DNA of 64,000 bases from an uncultured Alistipes sp. (GTDB lineage: Bacteria > Bacteroidota > Bacteroidia > Bacteroidales > Rikenellaceae), in NCBI GenBank assembly GCA_959604655.1, contig CAUHCL010000001.1, positions 1 through 64,000 of the forward strand, read 5' to 3'. The notes below the pieces were generated by a model. The model was not told the origin of the DNA, searched no databases, and saw only the letters and a program-made list of their open reading frames with translations. The position numbers and the translations under genes are program-made. Shown here in pieces: positions 33,239-43,531 of the stretch; position 1 is the stretch's first letter, and every line of letters starts with the position of its first letter.

Positions 33239-35258
33239 ACTTCAACAGCTCCCCTATCGTCGTTTCGAGCGTATTGTCGTGCAACGGTGATCCGAGAGTA
33301 CCTTTCATTATCTTTCCGTCGCGCCCGACCAGAATGTGGGTCGGATAGCCGCTTACCCCGAATTTGTCGACGAGCAATCCCATCTGTTCGTCGGGCAGGT
33401 TGAAATGGACGATGTTGGTGGCCGTAAGACCCGTTTCGCGAATGACGTTCAGCCAGCTGTTCTCGGGCGATCGGGCTGCGAAGAAGATGAAAACCGCATC
33501 CTTGTCGGCATACTTGCCTGCCATCTCCTTCATAGCGGGCAGCTCGGCGCGGCACGGGGCGCACCACGTACCCCAGAAGTCGACGGAGATCACCTTGCCC
33601 TTGTAGGGCTCGGTCAGCGACCGCCACAACTGCTCGGCTTCGACGACCGAGGCGTATTCGCCCGATGCCATTATGCTCTCGGGGTTGTCGAAATCCATCC
33701 TTTCGAGTGCCCGATAGCGTTCGTTCTCGGCATCGATGCAGCGGCGGAGTATGGGATCGGTAACGTATTTGTCGAGTGCGGCCAGCCACGCCTCGCCTCT
33801 CGATCGCTTGTGGTATTTCAGATCCTTCATGAACAGATTGGCGATGCACATCTCCTTCAGAGATTCGTCGAGACCGCTCGACAATATTGGTTCCAGCGAA
33901 TCGAGGATACCCATTCGCACATTCATGATCTCGTCGATGAAGTCGTTGCCGTGCTCTTCGACGAAACTACGCACATCGTCGCTCTCCCAAAGCGCGTTCA
34001 GTCCGTGCAGGGCCTCCTTGAATCCTTGCGGCCACTCCTCTTCGGGTAACGAATTGGAGGTTACGGCTCTTATGCCGTTGCAAAAGGTCTCTGCCATCGC
34101 CGATTCCTCGTCGGACATGGGGCGGATGCCGCTCTCGTCCATGTATCGCAATGTTTCGACGATAGAGTAGAAACTTTTTTCCGTCACACGGATGCCCTTG
34201 CGAGCCGAAAAATAGACTTCGGGATTGCTCCACGCGATGCGGAACGGTCGGGGCAGCGATTGCGCGAGGCTGTCGATGTACGACGTGAAGGATTCGGGCA
34301 GGCGGTCGGTGCCGTTGCCTTTCAGGGCGAAATATCGTTGGGCCGCATTGTAGAGCGCGTCTTTCAGAACGAATGTTTCCTGCATCTCGATGAAACGTCG
34401 CGAAAGGCTGGGGTTGGCGGCCGCGTAGTCGGCAAGCAACCGCTTCCCGCGGGCATATACTTCATCGCGCACTCGGCCGAGGTACTCTTCGTGCGAGTCG
34501 CAGTCGTAATAGTTCAGATTCGGATAGCCGCCGTTATTGCGTATGTATTCGTAGAAAGCCGCATATTCGTTGTACGGCCGCGCGTAATCGCCCATCATGA
34601 GAAGGCGGCCGCTCCGATCGTCGAGGGTCAGCATTATCTTCTCGCCCGGGATGCAGTGCATCCACTCGAAAATTCGGCGTTTATCGCATTCTACCGTGAG
34701 CTCCGAAAATCCGACGCAGGGCAGTTTGGCGCTGAAACGCCCTCGGGAATCGGTGCGTGCGCGTGCGGGGTTGTATGTGTCGTCGTTATGCACGATGTTT
34801 CTTATCGTGATCTCCACTACGGTGCCCGCCTCTGTGTCTGGCAGATACCCCGCTATCTCGACCGAATCCGCGGTGAGCGGAATATCCTCGATCGGTCGGT
34901 TGTCCTTGCGCGTCGCGGCCACGTGCGACGAGGCTCGCACCAGAGGCGTTCTGCCGAAAAGCCCCTTTTTCGCACGGCACAGACTGTCGGCCGCTTCGTC
35001 GAGCTGAAGGACTATTTTCCGCGATTCGTCGTCGCGCTTCAGGGTTATGTCGGCTTGCGACGGAGTGACGGCCACCGACTCGTATTCCCAGAAATAGCGG
35101 TCGGCGATGGCGAAGTCGTCGTAAAATCCGTATGTCCACTCCCCCGTGCGGTGGTCGGTCCAGTTTCCTGCGATCTTTTCTATGGAGTCGGAAGCGTCAT
35201 CGCGGGCGCATCCTGCCGCAGCGAGGATTGCCGCGAGGGCGATGCAGAATCGTTTCAT
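33237..35258 (-). CDS. TlpA-like thioredoxin-domain lipoprotein with large N-terminal region
   Basis: A 673-residue predicted lipoprotein (lipobox AAAGC, Cys17). Residues ~90-200 hold a small beta-rich DUF4369-like region (GYLPDTEAGTVVEITIRN, GRFSAKLPCVGFSEL). A long helical middle follows. The C-terminal ~130 residues are a TlpA/ResA-type thioredoxin fold with VDFWGTWCAPCRAELPAM (CAPC near 566-569), and cis-Pro in SGYPTHILV. Such proteins are common in Bacteroidota and probably keep periplasmic cysteines reduced; the client is unknown. Confidence 0.85.
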   Translation of the reverse strand: MKRFCIALAAILAAAGCARDDASDSIEKIAGNWTDHRTGEWTYGFYDDFAIADRYFWEYESVAVTPSQADITLKRDDESRKIVLQLDEAADSLCRAKKGLFGRTPLVRASSHVAATRKDNRPIEDIPLTADSVEIAGYLPDTEAGTVVEITIRNIVHNDDTYNPARARTDSRGRFSAKLPCVGFSELTVECDKRRIFEWMHCIPGEKIMLTLDDRSGRLLMMGDYARPYNEYAAFYEYIRNNGGYPNLNYYDCDSHEEYLGRVRDEVYARGKRLLADYAAANPSLSRRFIEMQETFVLKDALYNAAQRYFALKGNGTDRLPESFTSYIDSLAQSLPRPFRIAWSNPEVYFSARKGIRVTEKSFYSIVETLRYMDESGIRPMSDEESAMAETFCNGIRAVTSNSLPEEEWPQGFKEALHGLNALWESDDVRSFVEEHGNDFIDEIMNVRMGILDSLEPILSSGLDESLKEMCIANLFMKDLKYHKRSRGEAWLAALDKYVTDPILRRCIDAENERYRALERMDFDNPESIMASGEYASVVEAEQLWRSLTEPYKGKVISVDFWGTWCAPCRAELPAMKEMAGKYADKDAVFIFFAARSPENSWLNVIRETGLTATNIVHFNLPDEQMGLLVDKFGVSGYPTHILVGRDGKIMKGTLGSPLHDNTLETTIGELLK

Positions 35259-35390
35259 CTCGGTAGTTGTTAGGGTTCGGGAACAAATATAGGAAAAATT
35301 ATATCGTATCGTGCTATGTATAAGATAATATTATCGTTTTTACGAGGGGGGGGTAAGGCTTATACCCTGCCATATACGCTTCAAACTGTC

Positions 35391-35430
35391 GAAAAAAAGA
35401 CTCGGAACACCCGTCGGCGGATGTTCCGAG
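35391..35430 (-). terminator. rpoD terminator
   Basis: Stem CTCGGAACA / TGTTCCGAG (35401-35409 with 35422-35430). On the minus strand it is followed by TCTTTTTTTC. It lies 28 bp past the rpoD stop. Confidence 0.85.
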
Positions 35431-35457
35431 CCACATTGTCGGCAGAGCGGGTTCCCG

Positions 35458-36318
35458 CTATCCCAGATAGGATTTCAGCAGCTTGCTGCGCGACGAATGG
35501 CGCAGGCGGCGGATGGCTTTCTCCTTGATCTGACGCACGCGCTCGCGCGTGAGGTCGAACTTCTCGCCGATCTCTTCGAGGGTCATCTCCGAACAGCCTA
35601 TGCCGAAGAAATACTTTATGATATCGCGCTCACGCTCGGTGAGCGTCTCCAGCGCACGGTCCACCTCGGTCGACAGCGACTCGTTGATAAGACCGCGGTC
35701 GGCATTGGGCGAATCGGTGTTCACCAGCACGTCGAGCAGGCTGTTGTCCTCGCCGTCGGCGAAGGGGGCGTCCACCGATATGTGACGGCCCGCCACGCGC
35801 AGCGTATCCGACACCTTCTCCTTGGGGAGCGACAGCTCGTTGGCCAGTTCCTCGGGCGATGGGGTGCGCTCGTGCTCCTGCTCGAAGCGCGCGAAGGCCT
35901 TGTTTATCTTGTTAAGCGAACCCACCTGGTTCAGGGGCAGACGCACGATACGCGACTGCTCGGCCAGAGCTTGCAGAATCGACTGGCGGATCCACCACAC
36001 GGCGTACGATATGAATTTGAAGCCTCGCGTCTCGTCGAATTTCTCCGCCGCCTTGATGAGTCCGAGGTTACCCTCGTTGATGAGGTCGGGCAGGCTGAGG
36101 CCTTGATTCTGATATTGTTTGGCCACCGACACCACGAAACGCAGATTGGCTTTCGTCAATTTGTCCAGCGCCTCCTGATCGCCTTTGCGTATGCGCTGGG
36201 CCAGTTCCACCTCTTCTTCTACCGTGATCAGATCCTCCTTGCCTATCTCCTGAAGATATTTGTCAAGCGACGCGCTCTCACGGTTGGTAATCGATTTAGT
36301 AATCTTTAACTGACGCAT
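35458..36318 (-). CDS. rpoD: primary RNA polymerase sigma factor (RpoD/SigA type)
   Basis: A 286-residue sigma-70 factor of the short Bacteroidota form lacking region 1.1. Region 1.2 is [22 protein letters not shown]. Region 2 has [33 protein letters not shown] and [14 protein letters not shown]. Region 3 follows ([18 protein letters not shown]). Region 4 is [12 protein letters not shown] with the helix-turn-helix [19 protein letters not shown]. It would direct transcription from the TTTG / TAnnTTTG promoters seen in this window. Confidence 0.96.
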   Translation of the reverse strand: MRQLKITKSITNRESASLDKYLQEIGKEDLITVEEEVELAQRIRKGDQEALDKLTKANLRFVVSVAKQYQNQGLSLPDLINEGNLGLIKAAEKFDETRGFKFISYAVWWIRQSILQALAEQSRIVRLPLNQVGSLNKINKAFARFEQEHERTPSPEELANELSLPKEKVSDTLRVAGRHISVDAPFADGEDNSLLDVLVNTDSPNADRGLINESLSTEVDRALETLTERERDIIKYFFGIGCSEMTLEEIGEKFDLTRERVRQIKEKAIRRLRHSSRSKLLKSYLG

Positions 36319-36615
36319 ATTGTTATGTGTTTTATAATTTCTTCAAATAAAGTTCGAATAGTGTTTTCGCGGATTCGCCGTCACTTAAGATGAACCCGAC
36401 TGTGATAATTACGTAATGCGACGACGTTTTGTTTCACCTAAAACGCTTTTTTCGCGAAATTCGACCCTATTCGAATCCCTCATATAACGTATCGCACATG
36501 GAAAAAATTCTGTTTGGACGGACTGTTTATCGTATATCCCGAGCCTGCAACGACTTGACAGTGCAAATATCGCGCCCGAAAACCCGCCGCCGACCGTCGT
36601 CGGCCGCAACGAAAG
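36319..36615. other. intergenic region upstream of rpoD
   Basis: About 300 bp, locally AT-rich next to the rpoD start, with no recognisable gene. It must contain the rpoD promoter, but no clear TTTG / TAnnTTTG pair with correct spacing was found. Confidence 0.4.
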
Positions 36616-36648
36616 AGGGCTCCCCGCGTTTTCACGCTCGGAAGCCCT
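36616..36648 (-). terminator. terminator of glyA
   Basis: Stem AGGGCTTCC / CCCCGGAGCCCT-like (outer AGGGCT with AGCCCT, inner GCGT with ACGC), about 30 bp past the glyA stop. The U-run after it is weak (CTTTC). Confidence 0.55.
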
Positions 36649-36679
36649 TTTCCTGTTGTCAATGCGTCCGTTTACGCTG

Positions 36680-37960
36680 TTACCATGCGAAGAGCGGATA
36701 CTCGGCCATCATGGCGTTCACGTCCTTGCGTACGGCCGCTATGTTTTCCTCGTTCTCGGGGTCGCGCAGCACGCGGTCGATAAGTTCCACTATGCCGTCC
36801 ATCTTGTCCTCCTTCAGACCGCGGGTGGTGATGGCGGGGGTACCGAAACGCAGTCCCGACGTGAGGAACGGCGAGCGCGAGTCGAACGGCACCATGTTCT
36901 TGTTGGCCGTTATGTCGGCCGCCACGAGGCAGCGCTCGGCCAGCTTGCCCGTCAGCTCGGGGAACTTGGTGCGCAGGTCGATGAGCATGAGGTGGTTGTC
37001 TGTTCCGCCCGACACGACCTTGTAACCGCGCTTGGCGAATGCCTCGGCCATGGCCGCCGCATTCTTGCGCACCTGCTGCTGGTACTCCTTGTATTCGGGC
37101 TGCAACGCCTCGCCGAAGGCCACGGCCTTGGCCGCAATGACGTGCTCCAAAGGTCCGCCCTGGATGCCAGGGAACACGGCCGAGTTGATTATCTGCGACA
37201 TCATCTTCACCGCGCCCTTGGGAGTGGTGAGGCCCCACGGGTTCTCGAAATCCTTGCCCATGAGGATTATGCCGCCGCGCGGGCCGCGCAGGGTCTTGTG
37301 GGTCGTAGAGGTCACGATGTGGGCGTACTTGACGGGGTTGTCGAGCACTCCCGCGGCGATGAGACCCGCCGTGTGGGCCATGTCGACCATCAGCAGCGCG
37401 CCTACCTTGTCGGCGATCTCGCGCATGCGCTTGTAATCCCACTCGCGCGAGTAGGCCGAGGCGCCGCCGACGATGAGCTTGGGTTTGTGCTCAAGAGCCT
37501 TGCGCTCCATGTCGTCGTAATCGATGGTACCCGTCTGCTCGTTCAAGGTATACCCTATCGCGTTGAAATATTTACCCGACATGTTGACGGGAGAACCGTG
37601 CGAGAGATGGCCGCCGTGCGAAAGGTCGAGGCCCATGAAGGTGTCCCCGGGTTGCAGCACCGCGAAGAATACCGCCATGTTGGCCTGAGCGCCCGAGTGG
37701 GGCTGCACGTTGGCGTACTCGGCGTCGTAGAGCTTGCAGAGGCGTTCGATGGCCAGGCGCTCCACCTTGTCGACGACCTCGCAGCCGCCGTAATAACGCG
37801 CCGCGGGGTATCCCTCGGCATATTTGTTGGTGAGCACCGATCCCATCGCCGCCATGACCTCGTCGCTGACGAAGTTTTCAGAGGCTATAAGCTCGATGCC
37901 GCGCATCTGACGCGCACGCTCTTCGGCTATAAGGTCGAAAATCTGGGTGTCGTTTTTCAT
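36680..37960 (-). CDS. glyA: serine hydroxymethyltransferase
   Basis: PLP enzyme interconverting serine and glycine with tetrahydrofolate, 426 residues. Seen are [15 protein letters not shown], the [17 protein letters not shown] substrate loop, [29 protein letters not shown], and the PLP-lysine region [21 protein letters not shown] at 37960 is chosen; the upstream in-frame codon is ATT. A good promoter lies 29 bp upstream. Confidence 0.97.
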   Translation of the reverse strand: MKNDTQIFDLIAEERARQMRGIELIASENFVSDEVMAAMGSVLTNKYAEGYPAARYYGGCEVVDKVERLAIERLCKLYDAEYANVQPHSGAQANMAVFFAVLQPGDTFMGLDLSHGGHLSHGSPVNMSGKYFNAIGYTLNEQTGTIDYDDMERKALEHKPKLIVGGASAYSREWDYKRMREIADKVGALLMVDMAHTAGLIAAGVLDNPVKYAHIVTSTTHKTLRGPRGGIILMGKDFENPWGLTTPKGAVKMMSQIINSAVFPGIQGGPLEHVIAAKAVAFGEALQPEYKEYQQQVRKNAAAMAEAFAKRGYKVVSGGTDNHLMLIDLRTKFPELTGKLAERCLVAADITANKNMVPFDSRSPFLTSGLRFGTPAITTRGLKEDKMDGIVELIDRVLRDPENEENIAAVRKDVNAMMAEYPLFAW

Positions 37961-37988
37961 AGCAATCACGATTTGAATTTTATGAGTG

Positions 37989-38020
37989 CAAAGATACGCA
38001 TAAGTGACGGCAAAAGCAAG
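37989..38020 (-). promoter_or_regulatory. candidate glyA promoter
   Basis: On the minus strand CTTG (38017-38020, three of four bases), 20-nt spacer, TATCTTTG (37989-37996), a perfect -7. Confidence 0.55.
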
Positions 38021-38387
38021 CCCGCTTGCATTTTGCCAAGCTGCGATATCGACTTATTGCATAAAAAACGGACGGTCGGGCGATGCATTATTCGCCGAGG
38101 GTGCGGGTGAACGCAGGCCACGTAATGACGGGTGACTTCATTTTTGGCGGGCCGCGATGCGAAAATGTCGGTAATCACTGCTGTTTTTACCGATTGAGGA
38201 CAGAATTCGGTTTTCGGGCCGCAGATTCGGCCCGCGCGACTTCGGTGAGTGCAAAAACGGAATCATAATTTATAATTCGTTCCGACTGCATCCCGAGCGG
38301 TAATGCCGCCATATTCAGACACTATGCGTCGATACGAAATACGGGCGAAGCGAAATTATTAAAAAAAATCTATATCAAAACGTGAAG
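38021..38387. other. intergenic region between glyA and rhaB
   Basis: No recognisable gene in about 370 bp between divergent genes. It becomes AT-rich toward rhaB. It should hold control sites for the rhamnose operon. Confidence 0.45.
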
Positions 38388-38402
38388 TCATTAAATCATT
38401 AA
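38388..38402 (+). promoter_or_regulatory. tandem direct repeat upstream of rhaB, candidate AraC-type operator
   Basis: TCATTAA occurs twice with an 8-bp period (38388-38394 and 38396-38402), 28 bp before the -7-like TAATTTTG at 38431-38438. AraC-family activators bind direct repeats, and the operon ends with an AraC-family gene. The short period makes this tentative. Confidence 0.3.
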
Positions 38403-38465
38403 GCGTTGCGCGCATCCCGAAATAAACCGATAATTTTGTTATCGTAAACCGTAAAACTACACCAA

Positions 38466-39935
38466 ATGGCTATACACCGCTTTGCGGCTGTCGATCTGGG
38501 AGCTACCAGCGGCCGCGTTATACTGGCAACCGTAGGCGACGGCAAGATCTCGCTGGAGGAGATCCTGCGGTTCCCCGACCCCATAATCGAGATGCAGGGA
38601 CATTTCTACTGGGATTTACCCGCCATATATAAATCGGTGATCGACGGACTCGGGGCGATAGCCGCGCGCGGCGAGAAGATCGAGTCGATCGGCATCGATA
38701 CCTGGGGAGTCGATTTCGCCATGTTCGGCCGCGACGGCGCTATGCTGCGCCTGCCCTACTGCTACCGCGATCCGCACACCGAAGGCGCCCCCGAGAAGTT
38801 TTTCGAGCGCATGCCTTGTCGGACGCTGTACGAGAAGACGGGAATCCAGATCATGAATTTCAATTCGGTCTTCCAGTTCGACACATTGCGCCGCAACGGC
38901 TGTTCGGCTCTGGAGGCTGCCGACAAGATACTCTTCATTCCCGACGCGCTGGCCTATCTGCTCACGGGCAATGCCGTTACCGAGTATACCATAGCATCCA
39001 CGGCGCAAATGATCGATCCGCGTACCAGGCAGTGGGACGCTGATATTCTGGGCGAATTGGGACTCGCGCCCGAGAAGTTCGGACGCATGGTAATGCCGGG
39101 CGACGCGATAGGTACCCTGACGGCCGAGGTGCAGCGCCTGACGGGATTGGGAGCGGTTCCCGTCGTCGCCGTGGCGAGCCACGACACGGGGTCGGCCGTA
39201 GCGGCCGTGCCTGCCGAGAATGACGATTTCGCATACCTTAGTTCGGGAACGTGGTCGCTCATGGGCATAGAATCGAAGGAGCCTATCATCGACGAGCGCA
39301 GTTTCGCCTTGAATTTCACCAACGAAGGCGGCGTGGAGGGTACGATGCGCGTGCTGAAGAACATATGCGGCATGTGGCTGCTGGAACGTTGCCGCGCCGA
39401 GTGGCCCGAGACGGATTATTCCGAGATCACGGCCGAAGCCGAGCGGGCGGAACCGTTCCGCAGCGTGATAAACCCCGACGCGCAGTGCTTCGCCAATCCC
39501 GCGTCGATGACCGAGGCCATAGCCGAGTATTGCCGCCGCACGGGGCAGCCCGTGCCCGAGACCGTAGGACAATATGCCCGCTGCATATTCGAGTCGCTGG
39601 CGCTGCGTTACCGTCAGGTGACGGAGATGCTCAAAACGTTGTCGCAGCACCCGATCGAGAGGCTTTACGTCATAGGCGGCGGCGCGCGCAACGAGATGCT
39701 GAACCGCTTCACGGCCGACGCCACTGGGATTCCCGTCGAGACGGGATCGTCGGAGTCGACGGCCATCGGCAACGTTATGATGCAGGCCAAGCATGCGGGC
39801 GTGGCGGGCAGCATGGCGGAGATGCGCCGAATCATCCGCGCGTCGCTGACCGACAGCCGACGCTACGAACCCGCCGACGGCGACAGGTGGCAGGCGGCGT
39901 ACGAGATGTATTTGAAAAGGACGGGCGAGGCTTGA
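38466..39935 (+). CDS. rhaB: rhamnulokinase
   Basis: Phosphorylates L-rhamnulose to rhamnulose-1-phosphate; 489 residues, FGGY kinase fold. N-domain: FAAVDLGATSGRVILATV, FYWDLPAIYKSVIDGL, SIGIDTWGVDFAMFGRDG and YRDPHTEGAPEKFF. C-domain: VVAVASHDTGSAVAAVPA, YLSSGTWSLMGIES and YVIGGGARNEMLNRF. First gene of the rha operon; a strong hairpin separates it from rhaA. Confidence 0.95.
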   Translation: MAIHRFAAVDLGATSGRVILATVGDGKISLEEILRFPDPIIEMQGHFYWDLPAIYKSVIDGLGAIAARGEKIESIGIDTWGVDFAMFGRDGAMLRLPYCYRDPHTEGAPEKFFERMPCRTLYEKTGIQIMNFNSVFQFDTLRRNGCSALEAADKILFIPDALAYLLTGNAVTEYTIASTAQMIDPRTRQWDADILGELGLAPEKFGRMVMPGDAIGTLTAEVQRLTGLGAVPVVAVASHDTGSAVAAVPAENDDFAYLSSGTWSLMGIESKEPIIDERSFALNFTNEGGVEGTMRVLKNICGMWLLERCRAEWPETDYSEITAEAERAEPFRSVINPDAQCFANPASMTEAIAEYCRRTGQPVPETVGQYARCIFESLALRYRQVTEMLKTLSQHPIERLYVIGGGARNEMLNRFTADATGIPVETGSSESTAIGNVMMQAKHAGVAGSMAEMRRIIRASLTDSRRYEPADGDRWQAAYEMYLKRTGEA

Positions 39936-39954
39936 AAACAGATTTATCTTCGGC

Positions 39955-40003
39955 GGCTGCGGGGGTCGCGCTTTGCGCGAGCCGCCGAAGATAGCAATGT
40001 CCC
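39955..40003 (+). promoter_or_regulatory. 14-bp perfect hairpin between rhaB and rhaA
   Basis: Arms TATCTTCGGCGGCT (39955-39968) and AGCCGCCGAAGATA (39990-40003). The 21-nt loop holds a smaller CGCG-CTTTG-CGCG hairpin. No U-run follows. It could stabilise or process the mRNA, or attenuate transcription into rhaA. Confidence 0.6.
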
Positions 40004-40071
40004 GAAGGACTTTGCCGTTAAAACTCCGATACATTGAACAATAATTGTCTAACAAAAAATATCCAAACATC

Positions 40072-41331
40072 ATGAAAAGAGAATTGATAGAAAAGGCATA
40101 CGAGATCGCCAAGGAGCGTTATGCCGCGGTAGGAGTCGACACCGACGCTGCGCTCGATGCGCTTCAGAAAATATCGTTGTCGCTGCATTGCTGGCAGGCC
40201 GACGACGTGCGCGGATTCGAGAATCCCGACGGCGACCTGACTGGCGGCATTCAGGCCACGGGCAACTACCCGGGCCGTGCGCGCACCATCGACGAGTTGC
40301 GCGACGACATAAAGAAGGCCACGTCGCTCATCCCGGGCAGCCACCGCCTGAGCCTTCACGCCAGCTACGCCGATTTCCGCGCCACGGGTCCCGCCGATCG
40401 CGATGCTCTGGAGCCCAAGCACTTCGAGAGCTGGATGCAGTGGGCTGCCGAGAACGGCATGAAGCTCGATTTCAACTCCACTTCGTTCTCGCATCCCAAG
40501 AGCGGCATGCTCACTCTGGCCAATCCCGACGAGGGCATCCGCAAGTTCTGGATCGAGCACACCAAACGCTGCCGCGAGATCGCCGAAGAGATGGGACGCC
40601 GCCAGGGCGATCCGTCGATCCTCAACATATGGATACACGACGGCTCGAAGGATCAGACAGTCAACCGCCTGAAGTACCGCGAGCTGCTGAAGGCCTCGCT
40701 CGACGAGATATTCGCCACGGAGTATAAGAACATGAAGGATTGCATCGAGGCCAAACTGTTCGGTATAGGCGCCGAGTACTACACGGTGGGATCGTACGAC
40801 TTCTATTTGGGTTATGGTGCCAAGAACGGCAAGATCGTGACTCTCGACACGGGCCACTTCCACCTTACCGAGTCGATCGCCGACAAGATCTCGTCGCTGC
40901 TTCTGTTCACCCCCGAGATCATGCTGCACGTAAGCCGCCCCATCCGCTGGGACTCGGACCACGTGACGATCATGAACGACGACACGCTGGATCTGGCCAA
41001 GGAGATCATCCGCTGCGATGCACTCGACCGCGTGCACATCGGCCTCGACTATTTCGACGCTTCGATCAACCGCATAGGCGCCTACGTGATAGGTTCGCGG
41101 GCCACGCAGAAGTGCCTGATGCAGGCGTTGCTGGAGCCGCTGGCCAAACTGCGCGAATACGAGGCGGGCGAGCGATTCTTCGAGCGTCTGGCATTGCTGG
41201 AGGAGGCCAAGAACCTGCCGTGGAACGCCGTATGGGATATGTTCTGCCTCCGAAACGACGTGCCCGTGGGCGAGGATTTCATAGCCGACATACTGCGTTA
41301 CGAGGCGGAAGTCACATCTAAAAGAGCGTAG
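40072..41331 (+). CDS. rhaA: L-rhamnose isomerase
   Basis: Converts L-rhamnose to L-rhamnulose; 419 residues, the usual length. Seen are LDALQKISLSLHCWQADDV, GGIQATGNYPGRARTIDEL, SLHASYADFRA, WIHDGSKDQTVNRLKYRE and the metal-binding region ALDRVHIGLDYFDASINRI. ATG at 40072 is chosen over an upstream TTG. Second gene of the operon; fucO starts 2 bp after its stop. Confidence 0.97.
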   Translation: MKRELIEKAYEIAKERYAAVGVDTDAALDALQKISLSLHCWQADDVRGFENPDGDLTGGIQATGNYPGRARTIDELRDDIKKATSLIPGSHRLSLHASYADFRATGPADRDALEPKHFESWMQWAAENGMKLDFNSTSFSHPKSGMLTLANPDEGIRKFWIEHTKRCREIAEEMGRRQGDPSILNIWIHDGSKDQTVNRLKYRELLKASLDEIFATEYKNMKDCIEAKLFGIGAEYYTVGSYDFYLGYGAKNGKIVTLDTGHFHLTESIADKISSLLLFTPEIMLHVSRPIRWDSDHVTIMNDDTLDLAKEIIRCDALDRVHIGLDYFDASINRIGAYVIGSRATQKCLMQALLEPLAKLREYEAGERFFERLALLEEAKNLPWNAVWDMFCLRNDVPVGEDFIADILRYEAEVTSKRA

Positions 41332-41333
41332 TC

Positions 41334-42491
41334 ATGTATCGTCGTATAGTTCTCAACGAAACGTCGTATTACGGTGCGGGATGCCGCGCCGTAATAGCCG
41401 ACGAGGTGCGCAAACGCGGGTTCCGCAAGGCTCTGTTCGTGACCGACAAGGATTTGATACGTTTCGGCGTGGCCGAGAAGATCGAGGATGTGCTCCGCGC
41501 GGCCGAAATACCTTATGACATATACAGCGACGTGAAGGCCAACCCCACCATCGGCAATGTGCAGCGGGGCGTGGAGGCGTTCAAGGCCTCGGGGGCCGAT
41601 TTCCTCATCGCTCTGGGCGGCGGCTCGTCGATCGACACGGCCAAGGCGATAGGCATCATCGTCAACAACCCCGAGTTCGCCGACGTGAGGTCGCTGGAGG
41701 GTACGGCTTCGACCAAGAATCGCGCCGTGCCGACGTTCGCCATACCCACCACCGCGGGTACGGCTGCCGAGGTGACCATCAACTACGTGATTACTGACGA
41801 GCAGGCCCGAAAGAAGATGGTGTGCGTCGATCCCAACGACATACCGATGTGCGCCGTCATAGACTGCGAGCTGATGTACTCGATGCCCAAGGGGCTTACC
41901 GCCGCCACGGGCATGGATGCGCTGACGCATGCGATAGAGAGTTACATCACCCCTGGCGCATGGACCATGAGCGATATGTTCGAGGTCAAGGCCATGGAAC
42001 TCATAGCCGAGCATCTGAAAAATGCCGTCGACAACGGCAGCGACGAGAAGGCCCGTTCGGGAATGGCCGAGGCGCAGTACATAGCGGGCATGGGATTCTC
42101 GAATGTGGGACTGGGCATAGTCCACTCGATGGCACACCCGCTGGGCGCGTTCTACGACACCCCGCACGGAGTGGCCAACGCCCTGCTGCTGCCCTACGTG
42201 ATGGAGTACAACGCCGAATCGCCGTCGCGGGCGAAGTATCTCGGCATAGCACGCGCACTGGGAGTCGACACGGCGGGAATGAGCGTCGACGAGGGTGTCC
42301 GCGCCGCGGTGGATGCCGTGCGTAAGCTGTCGCTCAGCGTAGGCATCCCGCAGCATCTGCGCGAGATAGGGGTGCGCGAGGAGGATATCCCCGCACTGGC
42401 CGTCGCGGCGTTCAACGACGTATGCACGGGCGGCAATCCGCGCCCCACGTCGGTGGAGGATATAACCGAACTTTATAAAACCGCTTATTAA
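41334..42491 (+). CDS. fucO: lactaldehyde reductase (iron-type alcohol dehydrogenase)
   Basis: Reduces L-lactaldehyde from rhamnose breakdown to 1,2-propanediol, regenerating NAD+; 385 residues. Group III ADH signatures: LIALGGGSSIDTAKAIG, FAIPTTAGTAAEVTINYV, GMDALTHAIESYI, and the metal-binding GIVHSMAHPLGAFYDTPHGVAN. Position between rhaA and rhaT supports lactaldehyde as substrate. Confidence 0.95.
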   Translation: MYRRIVLNETSYYGAGCRAVIADEVRKRGFRKALFVTDKDLIRFGVAEKIEDVLRAAEIPYDIYSDVKANPTIGNVQRGVEAFKASGADFLIALGGGSSIDTAKAIGIIVNNPEFADVRSLEGTASTKNRAVPTFAIPTTAGTAAEVTINYVITDEQARKKMVCVDPNDIPMCAVIDCELMYSMPKGLTAATGMDALTHAIESYITPGAWTMSDMFEVKAMELIAEHLKNAVDNGSDEKARSGMAEAQYIAGMGFSNVGLGIVHSMAHPLGAFYDTPHGVANALLLPYVMEYNAESPSRAKYLGIARALGVDTAGMSVDEGVRAAVDAVRKLSLSVGIPQHLREIGVREEDIPALAVAAFNDVCTGGNPRPTSVEDITELYKTAY

Positions 42492-42500
42492 CGACAGGTC

Positions 42501-43523
42501 ATGGAGATAGTTATCGCTCTTTTGATAATCGCGGCGGGCAGCTTCTGTCAGAGCAGCAGCTACGTGCCCATAAATAAAGTAAAGGAATGGTCTTGGGAGA
42601 GCTATTGGCTCACCCAGGGCCTCTTCGCATGGATCGTGTTCCCGCTCGCGGGCGCCCTGCTCGCCATGCCCGAGGGAATGTCGGTGGCGGACATATTCGC
42701 TATGGACGGCGCGCCGATGGCCGTCGTCTACGGCGCTCTGTGGGGCGTGGGCGGTCTGACCTTCGGACTCTCGATGCGCTATCTGGGCGTCGCGCTCGGA
42801 CAGTCGATAGCCCTCGGAACATGCTCGGGTCTCGGCACCCTGCTCCCCGCCCTGTTCGCGGGCGAGAATCTTTTCCGCGGCGAGGGGCTCGTGCTGCTTG
42901 TCGGCGTGGCCATAACGCTGGCGGGCATAGCGGTCATAGGTTACGCGGGATCGCTCCGTTCGCAGACCATGAGCGAGGAAGAACGCCGCGCCGCCATAAA
43001 GGACTTCGCGCTGACCAAAGGTCTGGCCGTGGCTCTGCTGGCGGGTCTCATGAGCGCCTGCTTCAACCTCGGACTTGAGGCGGGAGCGCCCATCTCGGCA
43101 CGGCTTGCCGAAGCGGGTGCGGGCGATCTGTTCGTGACGTTGCCCGCCACGCTGCTGGTGACTCTGGGCGGTGCCGTCACCAACTTCGCCTACTGTCTGT
43201 GGCAGAACGCCCGCAACAAGAGTTTCGGCGACTACGCCAAAGGCGACGTGTGGGTCAACAACCTGCTTTTCTGTGCACTGGCGGGTCTGCTGTGGTATTC
43301 GCAGTTCTTCGGGCTGGCCATGGGCAAGAAGTTCCTCGCCTCGTCGCCAGCCATGCTGGCCTTCGCGTGGAGCATACTCATGTCGCTGAATGTCATATTC
43401 TCCAACGTGTGGGGACTCATCCTCAAGGAGTGGCGCGGAGTGAGCCGCAAGACCGTGATCGTTCTGGTGAGCGGTTTGATGATATTGATTTTTTCACTAA
43501 TTTTCCCGAGTCTTTTTAATTGA
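42501..43523 (+). CDS. rhaT: L-rhamnose-proton symporter RhaT
   Basis: Inner-membrane carrier of 340 residues with about ten helices. Family segments are FCQSSSYVPINKVKEWSWE, YWLTQGLFAWIVFPL, RYLGVALGQSIALGTCSGLG and MSACFNLGLEAGAPI. It imports L-rhamnose for the enzymes encoded around it. Its stop codon is 8 bp before the rhaD ATG. Confidence 0.95.
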   Translation: MEIVIALLIIAAGSFCQSSSYVPINKVKEWSWESYWLTQGLFAWIVFPLAGALLAMPEGMSVADIFAMDGAPMAVVYGALWGVGGLTFGLSMRYLGVALGQSIALGTCSGLGTLLPALFAGENLFRGEGLVLLVGVAITLAGIAVIGYAGSLRSQTMSEEERRAAIKDFALTKGLAVALLAGLMSACFNLGLEAGAPISARLAEAGAGDLFVTLPATLLVTLGGAVTNFAYCLWQNARNKSFGDYAKGDVWVNNLLFCALAGLLWYSQFFGLAMGKKFLASSPAMLAFAWSILMSLNVIFSNVWGLILKEWRGVSRKTVIVLVSGLMILIFSLIFPSLFN

Positions 43524-43531
43524 CGAACAAT

